From Megasphaera sp. (GTDB lineage Bacteria > Bacillota > Negativicutes > Veillonellales > Megasphaeraceae): DNA of 57,786 nt. The position numbers and the translations under genes were made by a program. Location: the NCBI GenBank assembly GCA_022649055.1, contig JALCNL010000001.1, positions 1 through 57,786 of the forward strand. The letters are read 5' to 3'. Below, piece after piece: positions 42,883 through 52,341 of this stretch (position 1 is its first letter; each line of letters begins with the position of its first letter). The notes under the pieces are model-generated. The model was given only the letters and a program-made list of their open reading frames with translations, was not told where the DNA came from and searched no databases.

Positions 42883-43692
42883 CTATCTAAACTTTAATTT
42901 TTCATCAACGGTAATTTTTTTTGCTTTTTTACTTCCATACCGATATACAAGCATTATTTTGTCTATGGGTATGAGTGCATTATGTGTATCCAGAGCATTA
43001 CAATTTATAAAATCCCGAATATATTTTTCTTCAACATCCTCCTTAGACAAAGTTTCTTTTAATACTTGTTCGATGTCTTCCTTTGACAAGATTATTTCTT
43101 TGGGAATATACTTAATAACCAAAATATTTATTTTTAAGAACTCTAATATTTTATTTTTATCTAAATTTTGGATAAAGCGGAGAGCTTGTTCATTATTTTT
43201 GATTGCGATGCATTCGGCTTCATGAGAAGGTGATTGTATATATCTTAATGCTTCGTAATCAATGCTTACAGCTGCTTTTTGTGCCTTTTTACATGGATTT
43301 TTAATGTATTTAATCGCATCGTAATTTTTTTGTACTGCCAGTAATTGTAATTCTTCACTGGGGCTTGTAACATATTTAATAGCCCAGCCTGATTGAGAAA
43401 GTGCAAGTTTGATTAATTCTTCCGATGGATTTTTGATATATTCTAAGTTATTCCAGCCGTTATGAATTGCTTTTACTAATAGATCTTTCGATGGGTTTTG
43501 GATAAATTGAATAGCACGAGCGGTATTGTTTATAGCTGTTTCCTGTATTTTTTTTGTGGGGTCAGCAATGTATTGCAATACAAGACCATTTTGTTCAACC
43601 GCTAATAATTTCATTTCATCTGTAGGATTTTCTATGTGCTTCAAAACATACGGATTATTTTTTATCATTTTTATATAGTTAGATTCGTCCAT
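42883..43692 (-). CDS. Protein of seven exact 22-residue repeats (DUF4116-like)
   Basis: The protein has 269 residues. From about residue 19 to 172 seven units of exactly 22 residues follow one another, with the pattern I-x-N-P-S-x-E-(x4)-A-(I/V)-(x5)-A-I-x-Y. They probably stack as pairs of helices in a solenoid, similar to DUF4116-type repeats. The C-terminal 90 residues are acidic and then basic (ending KITVDEKLKFR). ATG 43692 is preferred; GGAAATG lies too close to the ATG at 43701. The three-gene operon has no gap larger than a few bases. A protein-binding role for the AAA/VWA machine is inferred. Confidence 0.7.
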   Translation of the reverse strand: MDESNYIKMIKNNPYVLKHIENPTDEMKLLAVEQNGLVLQYIADPTKKIQETAINNTARAIQFIQNPSKDLLVKAIHNGWNNLEYIKNPSEELIKLALSQSGWAIKYVTSPSEELQLLAVQKNYDAIKYIKNPCKKAQKAAVSIDYEALRYIQSPSHEAECIAIKNNEQALRFIQNLDKNKILEFLKINILVIKYIPKEIILSKEDIEQVLKETLSKEDVEEKYIRDFINCNALDTHNALIPIDKIMLVYRYGSKKAKKITVDEKLKFR

Positions 43693-43878
43693 ATAGTGCA
43701 TTTCCTTTCATACTTTGTATATATAAATATTTATTTTATTATACCATAGAAATAAAATAGGTAGTATAAAATAAGCAACAGCGGACAGGGTATGACAGAC
43801 AGTTATTTTTTTTATATTGTGATTTTTCCTGATTGATGATATGATATAAAAAATTTTAATATTAAGGAGGAAATCGCA

Positions 43879-44922
43879 ATGGGACTGTTTACCGAAATTA
43901 TTGATTATTTTGTTAGTCATATTGTGCATGGTGGGTTTCATGTTCATATAGCTTCTTTGATTTTTTGTGTTGTTATTGGTATCTTTCTGTTACAAACAGC
44001 ATCAAAAATCATTTTTAGGATTATAGCAAGGAATAATGATGAATTATATAATTTGTTGCGTGAAATATGTGCGGGTACGCCAACGCTGTTAGGCATTTTA
44101 GGTGGTATCTATGTAGCGCAAGAATCGTTAGCGATACCACCGCGTCCGGCTGCTTTTTTAGAACATGTATTTCATGCGATTTTAATCATGACGATTGCTT
44201 TGGTCGTAGCACACATGGCTTCGGGATATTTGAAATACAAATTGGGGAAATCTTCGGAACAATTGGCTTCTACGTCTATTTTGGTGACAACCATTGACAT
44301 AACAGTCTATGCAATTGGCGGTCTGGTCTTATTAGAATCTCTGGGAGTGTCTATTTCTCCGTTGCTGACGGCATTGGGAATCGGTGGATTAGCTACGGCA
44401 CTTGCATTGCAGGATACGCTGGCAAACCTTTTTTCCGGTATTAATACATTATTATCTAAACAAGTTAAAATAGGCGATTTTGTTAAGTTGTCATCAGGAG
44501 AGTCTGGTCATATCATTGATATGAACTGGCGCAACACAACAATAAAAACTACTACAGAAAATATGATTGTTGTACCAAATCAAAAAATAGCATCTTCTGT
44601 TATTATTAATTATGCACAGCCTTTTGCGGCTTGTTCTATTTTGATACCTATAGGTGTCGGATACGGCAGCGATTTAGATCATGTAGAAACTGTTACGCTG
44701 GAGGTTGCTAAAAAGGTATTGTCAGATAATGAAGGCGGAGCAGCAGAATTTGAACCACTCGTTCGATATCATGATTTTGGTGATTACAGCATTAACTTTG
44801 ATGTAGTTCTTCGAGTTAAAACAATTATGGATCAGAATTATATTCGGCATCAATTCATTAAAGCTATATATGAGCGATATGGGAAAGAAAAGATCATGAT
44901 ACCTGTAAAAAATGCCGTCTGA
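43879..44922 (+). CDS. MscS-family mechanosensitive channel
   Basis: The protein has 347 residues. Three or four membrane segments fill residues 20-190. The pore-lining segment and beta domain are clear: ALGIGGLATALALQDTLANLFSG (seen as GGLATALALQDTL, about residues 168-180), then VKIGDFVKL and the VVPNQKI segment (about residue 238). It releases osmolytes on hypo-osmotic shock. AAGGAGG precedes the ATG. It is divergent from the repeat/AAA/VWA operon and convergent with the MFS gene, with no clear terminator between. Confidence 0.9.
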   Translation: MGLFTEIIDYFVSHIVHGGFHVHIASLIFCVVIGIFLLQTASKIIFRIIARNNDELYNLLREICAGTPTLLGILGGIYVAQESLAIPPRPAAFLEHVFHAILIMTIALVVAHMASGYLKYKLGKSSEQLASTSILVTTIDITVYAIGGLVLLESLGVSISPLLTALGIGGLATALALQDTLANLFSGINTLLSKQVKIGDFVKLSSGESGHIIDMNWRNTTIKTTTENMIVVPNQKIASSVIINYAQPFAACSILIPIGVGYGSDLDHVETVTLEVAKKVLSDNEGGAAEFEPLVRYHDFGDYSINFDVVLRVKTIMDQNYIRHQFIKAIYERYGKEKIMIPVKNAV

Positions 44923-44941
44923 TGATAGACAGCATAAAAAT

Positions 44942-46336
44942 TTATATATTTTTTTTATCATTCCGGACGAATGGAGATTTGCAGGCTGTTCCTTTATTTG
45001 ATGGTCCGCGGGCTAACGAAGCAAATATTCCTATAAAACAGGTAAAAGAAAGAATAACAAAGGACCAATGAACTCCCTGTGTAATAGCTTGTTCATAATT
45101 ACTTAAATACGTCGTTGTATGGACAAAAATTAAACTTACTGCAGCCATACTAATTGCTTGTCCTAATATCCGCATCAGAGCTAAGACGGAAGAAGCAATA
45201 CTATGCTGTTTTTCCGGTGCAGCCGTTAAAATGGCACTCGTATTAGGAGTCACAAAAAGTGCAGCACCTATACCTAAAAAAATTAAAAGCAATATTGTCA
45301 AAGCAATTGAGATATTCGGTAAAAAAGCGAATAAAAATAAGCAGAAAGCGGTAAGCGCCATTCCCATAGAGGCAATATATCTAGGCTCATGTCGATCCGC
45401 TAAGGAGCCAGCTTTTGTTGAACAGATAGCCATTGTAATCGGATGAATCAGTAAAATAAAACCCGTACTGGCTGCATTGAGATGTAATACCAGCTGCAGT
45501 TGGAAAGATAGTAAAAATGAGATTGCATAGGTAGCACTATAGTGTGCTAGTGAAGCTAGATTTGACATGGAAAAAGCAAGGTTATGAAATAGGGATAGCG
45601 GAACAATAGGGTAGGAAATTTGTTTTTCATGCCAGAGAAATACGATGATTAAGATAAGGCCTGTAAAAAACATATATTTTCCTATGGACATACTGGTAAA
45701 TGCGGATATCCCGTATATGGTACAAATAATAGCAGTCATACTGAGCAAGCTTCCTGTCCAATCAAACCGTGTTTCCTGTTCGCCGAACCATTCTTCCTGT
45801 ATGGCGGCCATGCAAATATAGGCGAAAAGTAACGCAAAAAATGAGAAAAAGAAGACAGCACGCCACGATACATATTGTGTCAAGATACCGCCTATGAAAG
45901 GACCGGCCGATAAGCCGAGATAGGTAGAAGCAGAACTGATTCCTATAACCTTTCCTTGTTCTGCTGGATGACTTTCCAGTAAAAGTGGCAGATAGGAAGC
46001 AAAGACCAGGGATAATGCAACACCCTGAAAGGCACGAAAACCAATCAGCAGAAAAATTGTTGGAGAACATGCGGCACCCAATGTAAATATGGCAAAAGCA
46101 ACAACTCCAATCATAAAACTGTGACGACGCCCTAATGTGTCAGATAATTTACCGCAGGGTAAAAGAGTAGCGGCGGTGCTGAGTAGGAATACCGTTATGA
46201 TCCAGCTGAGCTGAGTAGCGGGCATAGCAAATTCGGAAGCCATTGTTGGAATAGCAACATTGATAGAACTAGCCATAAACGGACCGACGAAACAAGTTAT
46301 ACAAGTTGCTGTAAGAATGCGCCGGGAAGTATTCAT
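44942..46336 (-). CDS. MFS exporter (DHA2-like)
   Basis: The protein has 464 residues with about 14 membrane segments. Family motifs include VAIPTMASEF in the first helix, GKLSDTLGRRHSFMIG (loop 2-3, about residues 62-77) and GPFIGGIL (about residue 150, motif C of drug exporters). It probably exports a drug or toxic compound using the proton gradient. Its start overlaps the sensor kinase stop by 4 nt, so the two-component system and exporter are one unit. The C-terminus is long and basic. Confidence 0.85.
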   Translation of the reverse strand: MNTSRRILTATCITCFVGPFMASSINVAIPTMASEFAMPATQLSWIITVFLLSTAATLLPCGKLSDTLGRRHSFMIGVVAFAIFTLGAACSPTIFLLIGFRAFQGVALSLVFASYLPLLLESHPAEQGKVIGISSASTYLGLSAGPFIGGILTQYVSWRAVFFFSFFALLFAYICMAAIQEEWFGEQETRFDWTGSLLSMTAIICTIYGISAFTSMSIGKYMFFTGLILIIVFLWHEKQISYPIVPLSLFHNLAFSMSNLASLAHYSATYAISFLLSFQLQLVLHLNAASTGFILLIHPITMAICSTKAGSLADRHEPRYIASMGMALTAFCLFLFAFLPNISIALTILLLIFLGIGAALFVTPNTSAILTAAPEKQHSIASSVLALMRILGQAISMAAVSLIFVHTTTYLSNYEQAITQGVHWSFVILSFTCFIGIFASLARGPSNKGTACKSPFVRNDKKNI

Positions 46337-47778
46337 ACTATAGCCTCATTTTTTGTGTAAATTGGGAAAACCGCTATTACGGTGGTACCAATATGGAGAG
46401 TACTTTCCAATTGCAATTTTGCACGATTGCTCTTAGCAATGTATTTAGCAATGGAAAGTCCCAATCCGGAACCGCCAGTTTCTTTTGTTCTGGATGAATC
46501 CACGCGATAAAACCGCTCAAATACACGATGCAAATCCTTTTTTGGAATACCGATTCCCGTGTCTCGCACTTTAAAATATACTTTGTTTTCTTTGATTTCA
46601 CAGGATAAATATATAAATCCCTCAGCGGGAGTATATTTAATCGCATTATCGATAAATATGCGCAGCATTTGTTTTACGCTGCCTGGTTCGGCATAAATTA
46701 ATGCGGATTCGTTTTTTTCAAGAATAATTGCAGGGTGAGCGGATATAAGAGAGGCTGCGTTATATACGTCTTGTAATAGATTGGCCGAGTTTGTTATTGC
46801 AAAGTGTTCAGATAACGTGCCGCTGTTAGAACGGGCGAAAAATAACAAGCGTTCGATGAGTTGGCGCATGTAATCTGTTTCGGATTTAATTGCTTCGATA
46901 CCTTCTGCTAGTGTGTCAGGGTCGTTTTTCCCCCAGCGGTCCAGTAAATCTACATATCCGGAAATAACTGTAATAGGTGTACGCAGTTCGTGAGAAGCAT
47001 TGCTGATGAATTGTTGCTGCTGCTTATATCCATATTCAATACGGTCCAATGTTTTATTAATGGTCAGGGCTAAATCATAAATTTCATTTTTTTCGTTGGA
47101 TAACGTGATACGTTTACCTAATTTATTTACTTCAATATTTTTTACTGTGTCCCTGATTGTATTTAGCGGGGCTAAGGATTTTTTCATGACATAAATGCCG
47201 GAAAGAATTGTTAAAACTAAACTGATAAGGATAGAAGCTAACAGTTGTTTTGATAAAAGTGTGAGAAATGCGTTTTCTCTTGCGGCTCGCCGGGAAAAGC
47301 ACAGATAATATCGCTGTCCGAGAGGATCATCCCATTGGCGGTAATATGAAAACCGGGTGGATTCATTTCCCTGTATCGTATCAGGCAGCGATTTGGCATC
47401 GTTATGTTTAATGTATTCGTCAAGATAGCGGTCACTTAATTGTTTGACTGCATACGTGGGACTGTTGTCGAGAATCAGTTTTCCTGACGCGTCATATACT
47501 TGCAAATTAGTAAACGGCGGCAATTTGGAATAGATGAAAATGGAGGTATCCATTTTTTTGTGAGTATCCAAGTAAGCCAGTGTTGTTTTTGAACTAGATA
47601 ACAAATCTTTGCCGATAGAATCTGTTATAATATAATGAACACTGGCTACTGTGATAATTGAGACAATCAATAAAATAAAAAAAACAATGACTGAATATAG
47701 TAATACCATACGGGCAAAAATCGGTAATGGGGATAGGGAAAATATACGATGTAGTTTTTCGTTAATCTTTGGCCACAT
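46333..47778 (-). CDS. Sensor histidine kinase
   Basis: The protein has 481 residues. Two membrane spans (about residues 22-47 and 178-200) surround an outer sensor domain of 130 residues. A HAMP domain follows, then the H-box SNASHELRTPITVI (about residue 262) with the phospho-His, the N-box FIDNAIKYTP, and G-boxes GTGIGIPK-like (DTGIGIPKKD) and GGSGLGLSI. It should phosphorylate the response regulator encoded just upstream; their genes overlap by 17 nt. The linked MFS exporter suggests it senses a toxic compound or envelope stress. Confidence 0.9.
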   Translation of the reverse strand: MWPKINEKLHRIFSLSPLPIFARMVLLYSVIVFFILLIVSIITVASVHYIITDSIGKDLLSSSKTTLAYLDTHKKMDTSIFIYSKLPPFTNLQVYDASGKLILDNSPTYAVKQLSDRYLDEYIKHNDAKSLPDTIQGNESTRFSYYRQWDDPLGQRYYLCFSRRAARENAFLTLLSKQLLASILISLVLTILSGIYVMKKSLAPLNTIRDTVKNIEVNKLGKRITLSNEKNEIYDLALTINKTLDRIEYGYKQQQQFISNASHELRTPITVISGYVDLLDRWGKNDPDTLAEGIEAIKSETDYMRQLIERLLFFARSNSGTLSEHFAITNSANLLQDVYNAASLISAHPAIILEKNESALIYAEPGSVKQMLRIFIDNAIKYTPAEGFIYLSCEIKENKVYFKVRDTGIGIPKKDLHRVFERFYRVDSSRTKETGGSGLGLSIAKYIAKSNRAKLQLESTLHIGTTVIAVFPIYTKNEAIV

Positions 47779-48445
47779 ATCCGACGCCTCGGATCGTAAA
47801 TATATATTTTCTACCTACTGTTTCATCAATTTTACTGCGGATATATCGAACATAGACATCGACAACATTTGTGTCACCGATATAGTCATATCCCCAGACT
47901 TCTTCTAAGATGCGGTCACGCGTCAGTACGATGTTTTTGTTGCGGACTAAATAGGCCAATAGTTCAAATTCTTTTTTAGTCAGTGTAAAAACATTATCGT
48001 CTACTTGGACTTCATGCCGGTCTAAATATAAAATCATATTTTGTAGTTGGAGAAAATTTTCACTTAGTCGTTCGGAACTTCGTTTTCGCAATAGAACCCG
48101 GATGCGGGCAAATAATTCTCTGCTATTAAAAGGTTTGGTTAAATAATCGTTGGCACCTAAATCCAATCCGGCTACTTTGGTTTCGATATCGTCTTTTGCA
48201 GATAGAATTAGAATGGGGACGGCGGACATTTCACGAATTCGTTGACAAATACTGAGACCGTCTATGTCGGGCAGCATGATGTCTAAAAGAATTAAATCAA
48301 AGTGGTCTTGACCTATGCGATCTAAAGCACTGATTCCGTTATGTTCGATAATACAGTCGTAACCTTCATGCTCTAATTCGAGCTGCAAAAAACGACCAAT
48401 TCGTTTTTCGTCTTCTACAATTAATACGCGATTCTTAATATTCAT
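47762..48445 (-). CDS. OmpR-family response regulator
   Basis: The protein has 227 residues. The receiver domain has LIVEDEKRIG at the start, the phospho-Asp in LILLDIMLPD (about residue 55) and the Lys in YLTKPF (about 105). The C-terminal winged helix ends DVYVRYIRSKID and GVGYVAKD, as in OmpR/PhoB proteins. ATG 48445 has AGGAGGC upstream; an earlier in-frame ATG does not. It regulates, together with the kinase, probably the MFS gene in the same operon. Confidence 0.9.
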   Translation of the reverse strand: MNIKNRVLIVEDEKRIGRFLQLELEHEGYDCIIEHNGISALDRIGQDHFDLILLDIMLPDIDGLSICQRIREMSAVPILILSAKDDIETKVAGLDLGANDYLTKPFNSRELFARIRVLLRKRSSERLSENFLQLQNMILYLDRHEVQVDDNVFTLTKKEFELLAYLVRNKNIVLTRDRILEEVWGYDYIGDTNVVDVYVRYIRSKIDETVGRKYIFTIRGVGYVAKD

Positions 48446-48601
48446 TAATAAAGCCTCCTGCAATATAGATATAGAATTAATCAATTATATACACTATTAT
48501 ACATGAAGTATGCGTTTTTTGATACTCCAATTTGCTTATTAGTAATTATAGATTGGTTAAAAATGAAAATAAATTTTAATCAAATTTTAATTTTTAAACA
48601 A

Positions 48602-48629
48602 TTTACTTTTTGAGTATTTCTGTTACAAT
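48602..48629 (+). promoter_or_regulatory. Extended -10 promoter of the small RNA
   Basis: TTTACT (48602-48607), a 16-nt spacer and TGTTACAAT (48621-48629, TGn plus TACAAT) form an extended -10 promoter. It places the transcript start near 48635. Confidence 0.65.
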
Positions 48630-48634
48630 AGACA

Positions 48635-48786
48635 CGTAGAAAGAATAATCTACGACATGTTTCAAGATATAAGTTGTTCAATACCCCTCGAACACCCCTA
48701 TCTTATATCTTGAAACATTGAGATACTGTCTTCCCCCGATAGTATCTTACATGGAAAGGATCAGCTCCCCTCGCTGGTCCTTTTTT
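48635..48786 (+). ncRNA. Candidate small regulatory RNA with three CCCC-bearing hairpin loops
   Basis: No ORF is present. Four stems follow a promoter. The first is CGTAGA/TCTACG (48635-48654). The second is a perfect 17-bp stem, ATGTTTCAAGATATAAG (48657-48673) with its complement (48702-48718), topped by an inner TGTTC/GAACA stem with loop AATACCCCTC and an unpaired CACCCCTAT. The third is AGATACT/AGTATCT (48721-48747) with loop TTCCCCC. The terminator hairpin (48756-48783) has loop TCCCCTC and a T run. C-rich loops can pair with G-rich ribosome sites, as in the UCCC-loop sRNAs of Staphylococcus. No family name is claimed. Confidence 0.7.
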
Positions 48787-48813
48787 CTATAGGAAAATTA
48801 AAAAAAGATGGTA

Positions 48814-48874
48814 TTGACAGCATGGTTTCTTGTGTTCTATACTATTAATTAGTTGAAATATAAACTAATTAATA
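48814..48874 (+). promoter_or_regulatory. Promoter and palindromic operator of the MarR gene
   Basis: TTGACA (48814-48819) and TATACT (48838-48843) have an 18-nt spacer. TATTAATTAGTT (48843-48854) and AACTAATTAATA (48863-48874) are exact inverted repeats with an 8-nt spacer right after the -10, ideal for MarR self-repression. Confidence 0.8.
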
Positions 48875-48889
48875 GAAAGGAGAAAACAT

Positions 48890-49342
48890 ATGAGGTTAGA
48901 TAATACTATACTTCGTAATATTGGAGCATTGTCTCGCAGTATTCACTCCATTAATGATATTTATTTTAAAAAATATAATTTACAGCGAAGCCAATTTATT
49001 TTTCTCACCAGGATATGTGAAAATCCGGGTATTAACCAGATTTCACTTTCTAATATGCTGAAAGTGGACAAGGCGACGACTACTAAAGCAGTACAGAAGT
49101 TGATGGCAGAAGGGTATATAACAAAAGAACGCAATGCTTTTGATAGGCGTGAATGGAATTTGTATCCTTCAGAAAAGGCAAGACAAATATATATATGTAT
49201 TATCGCTGAAGAAAATCGGGATATTGCTATTTGCTTTTCTGGATTTAATGATGTGGAGCGTCAAACTGTTTGTACATTACTGGAGCGAATGGCAAATAAT
49301 ATAGGACAAGAATGGAAAAAATATAAAAGTTATAAAATATGA
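48890..49342 (+). CDS. MarR-family regulator
   Basis: The protein has 150 residues. The winged-helix signature is clear: QFIFLTRICENPGINQISLSNML (about residues 36-58, seen as ICENPGINQISLSNML), then VDKATTTKAVQKLMAEGYI (KATTTKAVQKL is the recognition helix) and the wing NAFDRREW. AGAAAGGAG precedes the ATG. It probably represses its own promoter through the palindrome directly upstream and thereby the acetyltransferase gene 19 nt downstream. The ligand is unknown. Confidence 0.9.
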   Translation: MRLDNTILRNIGALSRSIHSINDIYFKKYNLQRSQFIFLTRICENPGINQISLSNMLKVDKATTTKAVQKLMAEGYITKERNAFDRREWNLYPSEKARQIYICIIAEENRDIAICFSGFNDVERQTVCTLLERMANNIGQEWKKYKSYKI

Positions 49343-49361
49343 TCAGAAAGGGGATGGCATC

Positions 49362-49880
49362 ATGGAATTGCGGTTGGCACAAGCAAACGATGTAAATAAA
49401 ATACATGAAATTATTATCCAAGGGCGTAATTTTTTAAAAAAATGTGGTGTAAATCAATGGCAGAATGGATATCCTAATAAAGAGGATATTATAAAGGACA
49501 TTGAAAAACAGACAGGATATATACTATATGATGCTGGAAAGATTGCAGCCTATGCTTGTATTGATTTTGACGGGGAACCGGCCTATGATAATTTAAAGGG
49601 AACATGGCTGGATCAAAATGAGTATGCTGTTATTCATCGTATGGTAGTGGATGATAGTTATAAAGGGCAAGGCCTGGCCAAACAATTTTTTGAACAAATT
49701 GAGACATTTGTGTATGCCAGAGGTATTTTATCAATTCGCGTGGATACGGATAATGATAATAATATTATGAAACATTTAATAGAAAAATCAGGATATGTAT
49801 ACTGTGGTACTATTTGGTTCGATAATAGCGTAAAAATTGCATACCAGAAGCAACTAGTGCTGGATAAAAGACAATGTTAA
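49362..49880 (+). CDS. GNAT-family N-acetyltransferase
   Basis: The protein has 172 residues. The acetyl-CoA-binding motif A is VIHRMVVDDSYKGQGLAKQFFEQIE (seen as VDDSYKGQGLAKQFF, about residues 101-115), preceded by the strand IAAYACIDFDGE. A C-terminal LIEKSGYVYCGTIWF completes the fold. GAAAGGGG lies upstream. It forms a two-gene unit with the MarR regulator, so it may modify the compound that MarR senses. The substrate cannot be read from the sequence. Confidence 0.85.
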   Translation: MELRLAQANDVNKIHEIIIQGRNFLKKCGVNQWQNGYPNKEDIIKDIEKQTGYILYDAGKIAAYACIDFDGEPAYDNLKGTWLDQNEYAVIHRMVVDDSYKGQGLAKQFFEQIETFVYARGILSIRVDTDNDNNIMKHLIEKSGYVYCGTIWFDNSVKIAYQKQLVLDKRQC

Positions 49881-50009
49881 TGACTGTCTTTTAAGGCCAA
49901 AACAGTATGTATCAGAGTTCATTGACTTTTTTATTATTTCGTGCCATAATGAAAATCATCAAGGGGAAGGTAACTTTTCCTACGAAATATTTTTTGGAGG
50001 TGAAATAGA

Positions 50010-50174
50010 ATGCATGTAATTAGTGATGAATGCGTAAAATGCGGTTCTTGCGAATCCACTTGCCCAGCAGGTGCTATCGTTGAAGGCGAAGCAAAATACG
50101 AAGTAACCGATGCTTGCATCGATTGTGGTGCTTGTGAATCAGTATGTCCTACCGGTGCTATTTCTGCAAAATAA
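50010..50174 (+). CDS. 2[4Fe-4S] ferredoxin
   Basis: The protein has 54 residues and was missed by a length-limited ORF search. Two full clusters occur: C8-x2-C11-x2-C14-x3-C18-P and C37-x2-C40-x2-C43-x3-C47-P. This is the clostridial type and by memory very close to the Megasphaera elsdenii ferredoxin, which begins with the same MHVISDECVKCG. It carries electrons for fermentation enzymes in the cytoplasm. TTGGAGGTG precedes the ATG. It is single, with a strong terminator 24 nt after the stop. Confidence 0.95.
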   Translation: MHVISDECVKCGSCESTCPAGAIVEGEAKYEVTDACIDCGACESVCPTGAISAK

Positions 50175-50197
50175 TAGCATAAATACGTAACTGTGCA

Positions 50198-50228
50198 AAA
50201 GAGAGACATGTCTATGTCTCTCTTTTTC
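50198..50228 (+). terminator. Ferredoxin terminator
   Basis: AAAGAGAGACAT (50198-50209) pairs perfectly with ATGTCTCTCTTT (50214-50225) around a 4-nt loop, followed by T-rich sequence. Confidence 0.9.
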
Positions 50229-50286
50229 TTTGCGAAGAATGTTGATTTGGACATATTGAATTTTAAGGATAACTGTGGTAGGATAT

Positions 50287-50778
50287 ATGCGTTATGATAG
50301 ATTAATATATAAACATGTGAGTGCTAAAGATTTTTTAGGAGGATATTCTGTGCCTGTTTTTTTAATAGCTTTATTTATTGTAGCTTTAGATCAAATGAGC
50401 AAATTTGTAATTCGTCAATTTATGGTTATGTATGAGTCGATTCCGGTCATACCGGGATTTTTTCATATTACCTATATATTAAATAAAGGAGCCGCTTTTG
50501 GTATTTTGGAAAATCAACGTTGGTTTTTCTTAGCCATAGCTGTGGCACTGTTTTATATATATTTTTTGTTTAGAAAAAAGATCCCACAGGATCTGCTGGT
50601 TCACTGGGGTGTTGGTTTATTGTTAGGAGGGGCATTAGGAAATGCTTTAGATAGATTTTTTCAAGGTGCGGTTACCGACTTTTTTGATTTTCGAATCTGG
50701 CCTGTATTTAATATTGCAGATATGGGAATTGTTATTGGCGTTGGTTTGCTGCTATGGTACAGTTGGAATCATGGCTAG
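50287..50778 (+). CDS. lspA: Lipoprotein signal peptidase II
   Basis: The protein has 163 residues. Four membrane segments are visible. The conserved motifs are VALDQMSKFVIR (about residues 34-45), YILNKGAAFGIL (about 68-79), GGALGNALDRFFQGAVTDFFDF (GNALDR with the first catalytic Asp near residue 123) and FNIADMGI with the second catalytic Asp (about 144). It removes signal peptides from prolipoproteins such as the TlpA-like protein in this window. It begins a tight operon with the pseudouridine synthase and pyrR, an order common in Firmicutes. The N-terminal extension of about 20 residues is slightly long. Confidence 0.9.
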   Translation: MRYDRLIYKHVSAKDFLGGYSVPVFLIALFIVALDQMSKFVIRQFMVMYESIPVIPGFFHITYILNKGAAFGILENQRWFFLAIAVALFYIYFLFRKKIPQDLLVHWGVGLLLGGALGNALDRFFQGAVTDFFDFRIWPVFNIADMGIVIGVGLLLWYSWNHG

Positions 50779-50794
50779 GATTAGGAGTGTATGA

Positions 50795-51712
50795 ATGATG
50801 GATACGTATGTTTTTAAATCGGGACCGGAAGAATCCGGGATTCGGATTGATATATATTTGGCTGCTAAAATGGGAATATCCCGCAGTTTTGCACAGCAAC
50901 TTATAAAAATGGGTAAAGTTATGATAAATGATAAATCTATCAAACCTAATCATAAAATTGGAAGTCATGATAGTATAGCAGTGCAATGGGAAGTCCAAGA
51001 TGTGCTAACTGTGGAAGCAGAACCGATTCCGTTGGATGTTGTATATGAGGATAAGGATATCATTGTTGTAAACAAGGCTCGCGGCATGGTTGTTCATCCG
51101 GCGGCAGGAAACCCAAACGGTACTTTGGTTAATGCGCTGCTATATCATTGCCGGGGAGAGTTATCGGGAATCAATGGTATTATTCGTCCGGGTATTGTTC
51201 ACCGTTTGGATAAAGATACATCTGGGGTTATGGTGGCGGCTAAAACGGATGAAGCGCATCGTGGCTTGGCGGCACAGATTAAGTCTCATAGAGCATGCCG
51301 GACCTATTGGGCTTTGGTTCATGGTAATATTTCCGAGGAACGGGGGACCGTGGAAGCTCCTATTGGAAGACATCCTAAAGAACGTGTTAAAATGGCGGTT
51401 ACTTTTAAATGTGGCAGGAAGGCAGTAACACATTTTTCTGTTTTAAAACGGTATGGAAGATATACATGGATTGAATGTAAATTGGAGACAGGGAGAACCC
51501 ACCAAATCCGCGTTCATATGGCATATATTGGACATCCGGTGGTGAATGATCCTCTATATGGATATAAAAAGGATAAATTTCCTATTTGTGGACAAGCACT
51601 CCATTCTCATTGTTTAGATTTAGTTCATCCTGTGACAGGAGATATGATGCATTTTGAGGCACCTGCTCCAACAGATTTCAAGGCGTGTCTGCAGCAAGCA
51701 GCGAAAGAATAA
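50795..51712 (+). CDS. rluD: RluA/RluD-family pseudouridine synthase
   Basis: The protein has 305 residues. An S4 RNA-binding domain (about residues 10-70, with RIDIYLAAKMGISRSFAQQLI seen as ISRSFAQQLIKMGKV) leads the catalytic domain, which has VVHPAAGNPNGTLVNALLYH (VVHPAAGN) and the catalytic HRLDKDTSG (about residue 138). GRTHQIRVHMAYIGHPV-type residues (THQIRVHM) follow. It converts uridines of large ribosomal RNA to pseudouridine. AGGAG lies upstream of the ATG. It is co-transcribed with lspA and pyrR. Confidence 0.9.
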   Translation: MMDTYVFKSGPEESGIRIDIYLAAKMGISRSFAQQLIKMGKVMINDKSIKPNHKIGSHDSIAVQWEVQDVLTVEAEPIPLDVVYEDKDIIVVNKARGMVVHPAAGNPNGTLVNALLYHCRGELSGINGIIRPGIVHRLDKDTSGVMVAAKTDEAHRGLAAQIKSHRACRTYWALVHGNISEERGTVEAPIGRHPKERVKMAVTFKCGRKAVTHFSVLKRYGRYTWIECKLETGRTHQIRVHMAYIGHPVVNDPLYGYKKDKFPICGQALHSHCLDLVHPVTGDMMHFEAPAPTDFKACLQQAAKE

Positions 51713-52297
<585 letters not shown>

Positions 52298-52341
52298 GCT
52301 GTTTTTTTTATAATATTGTGAATCTACTAAGGAGGAATGGC

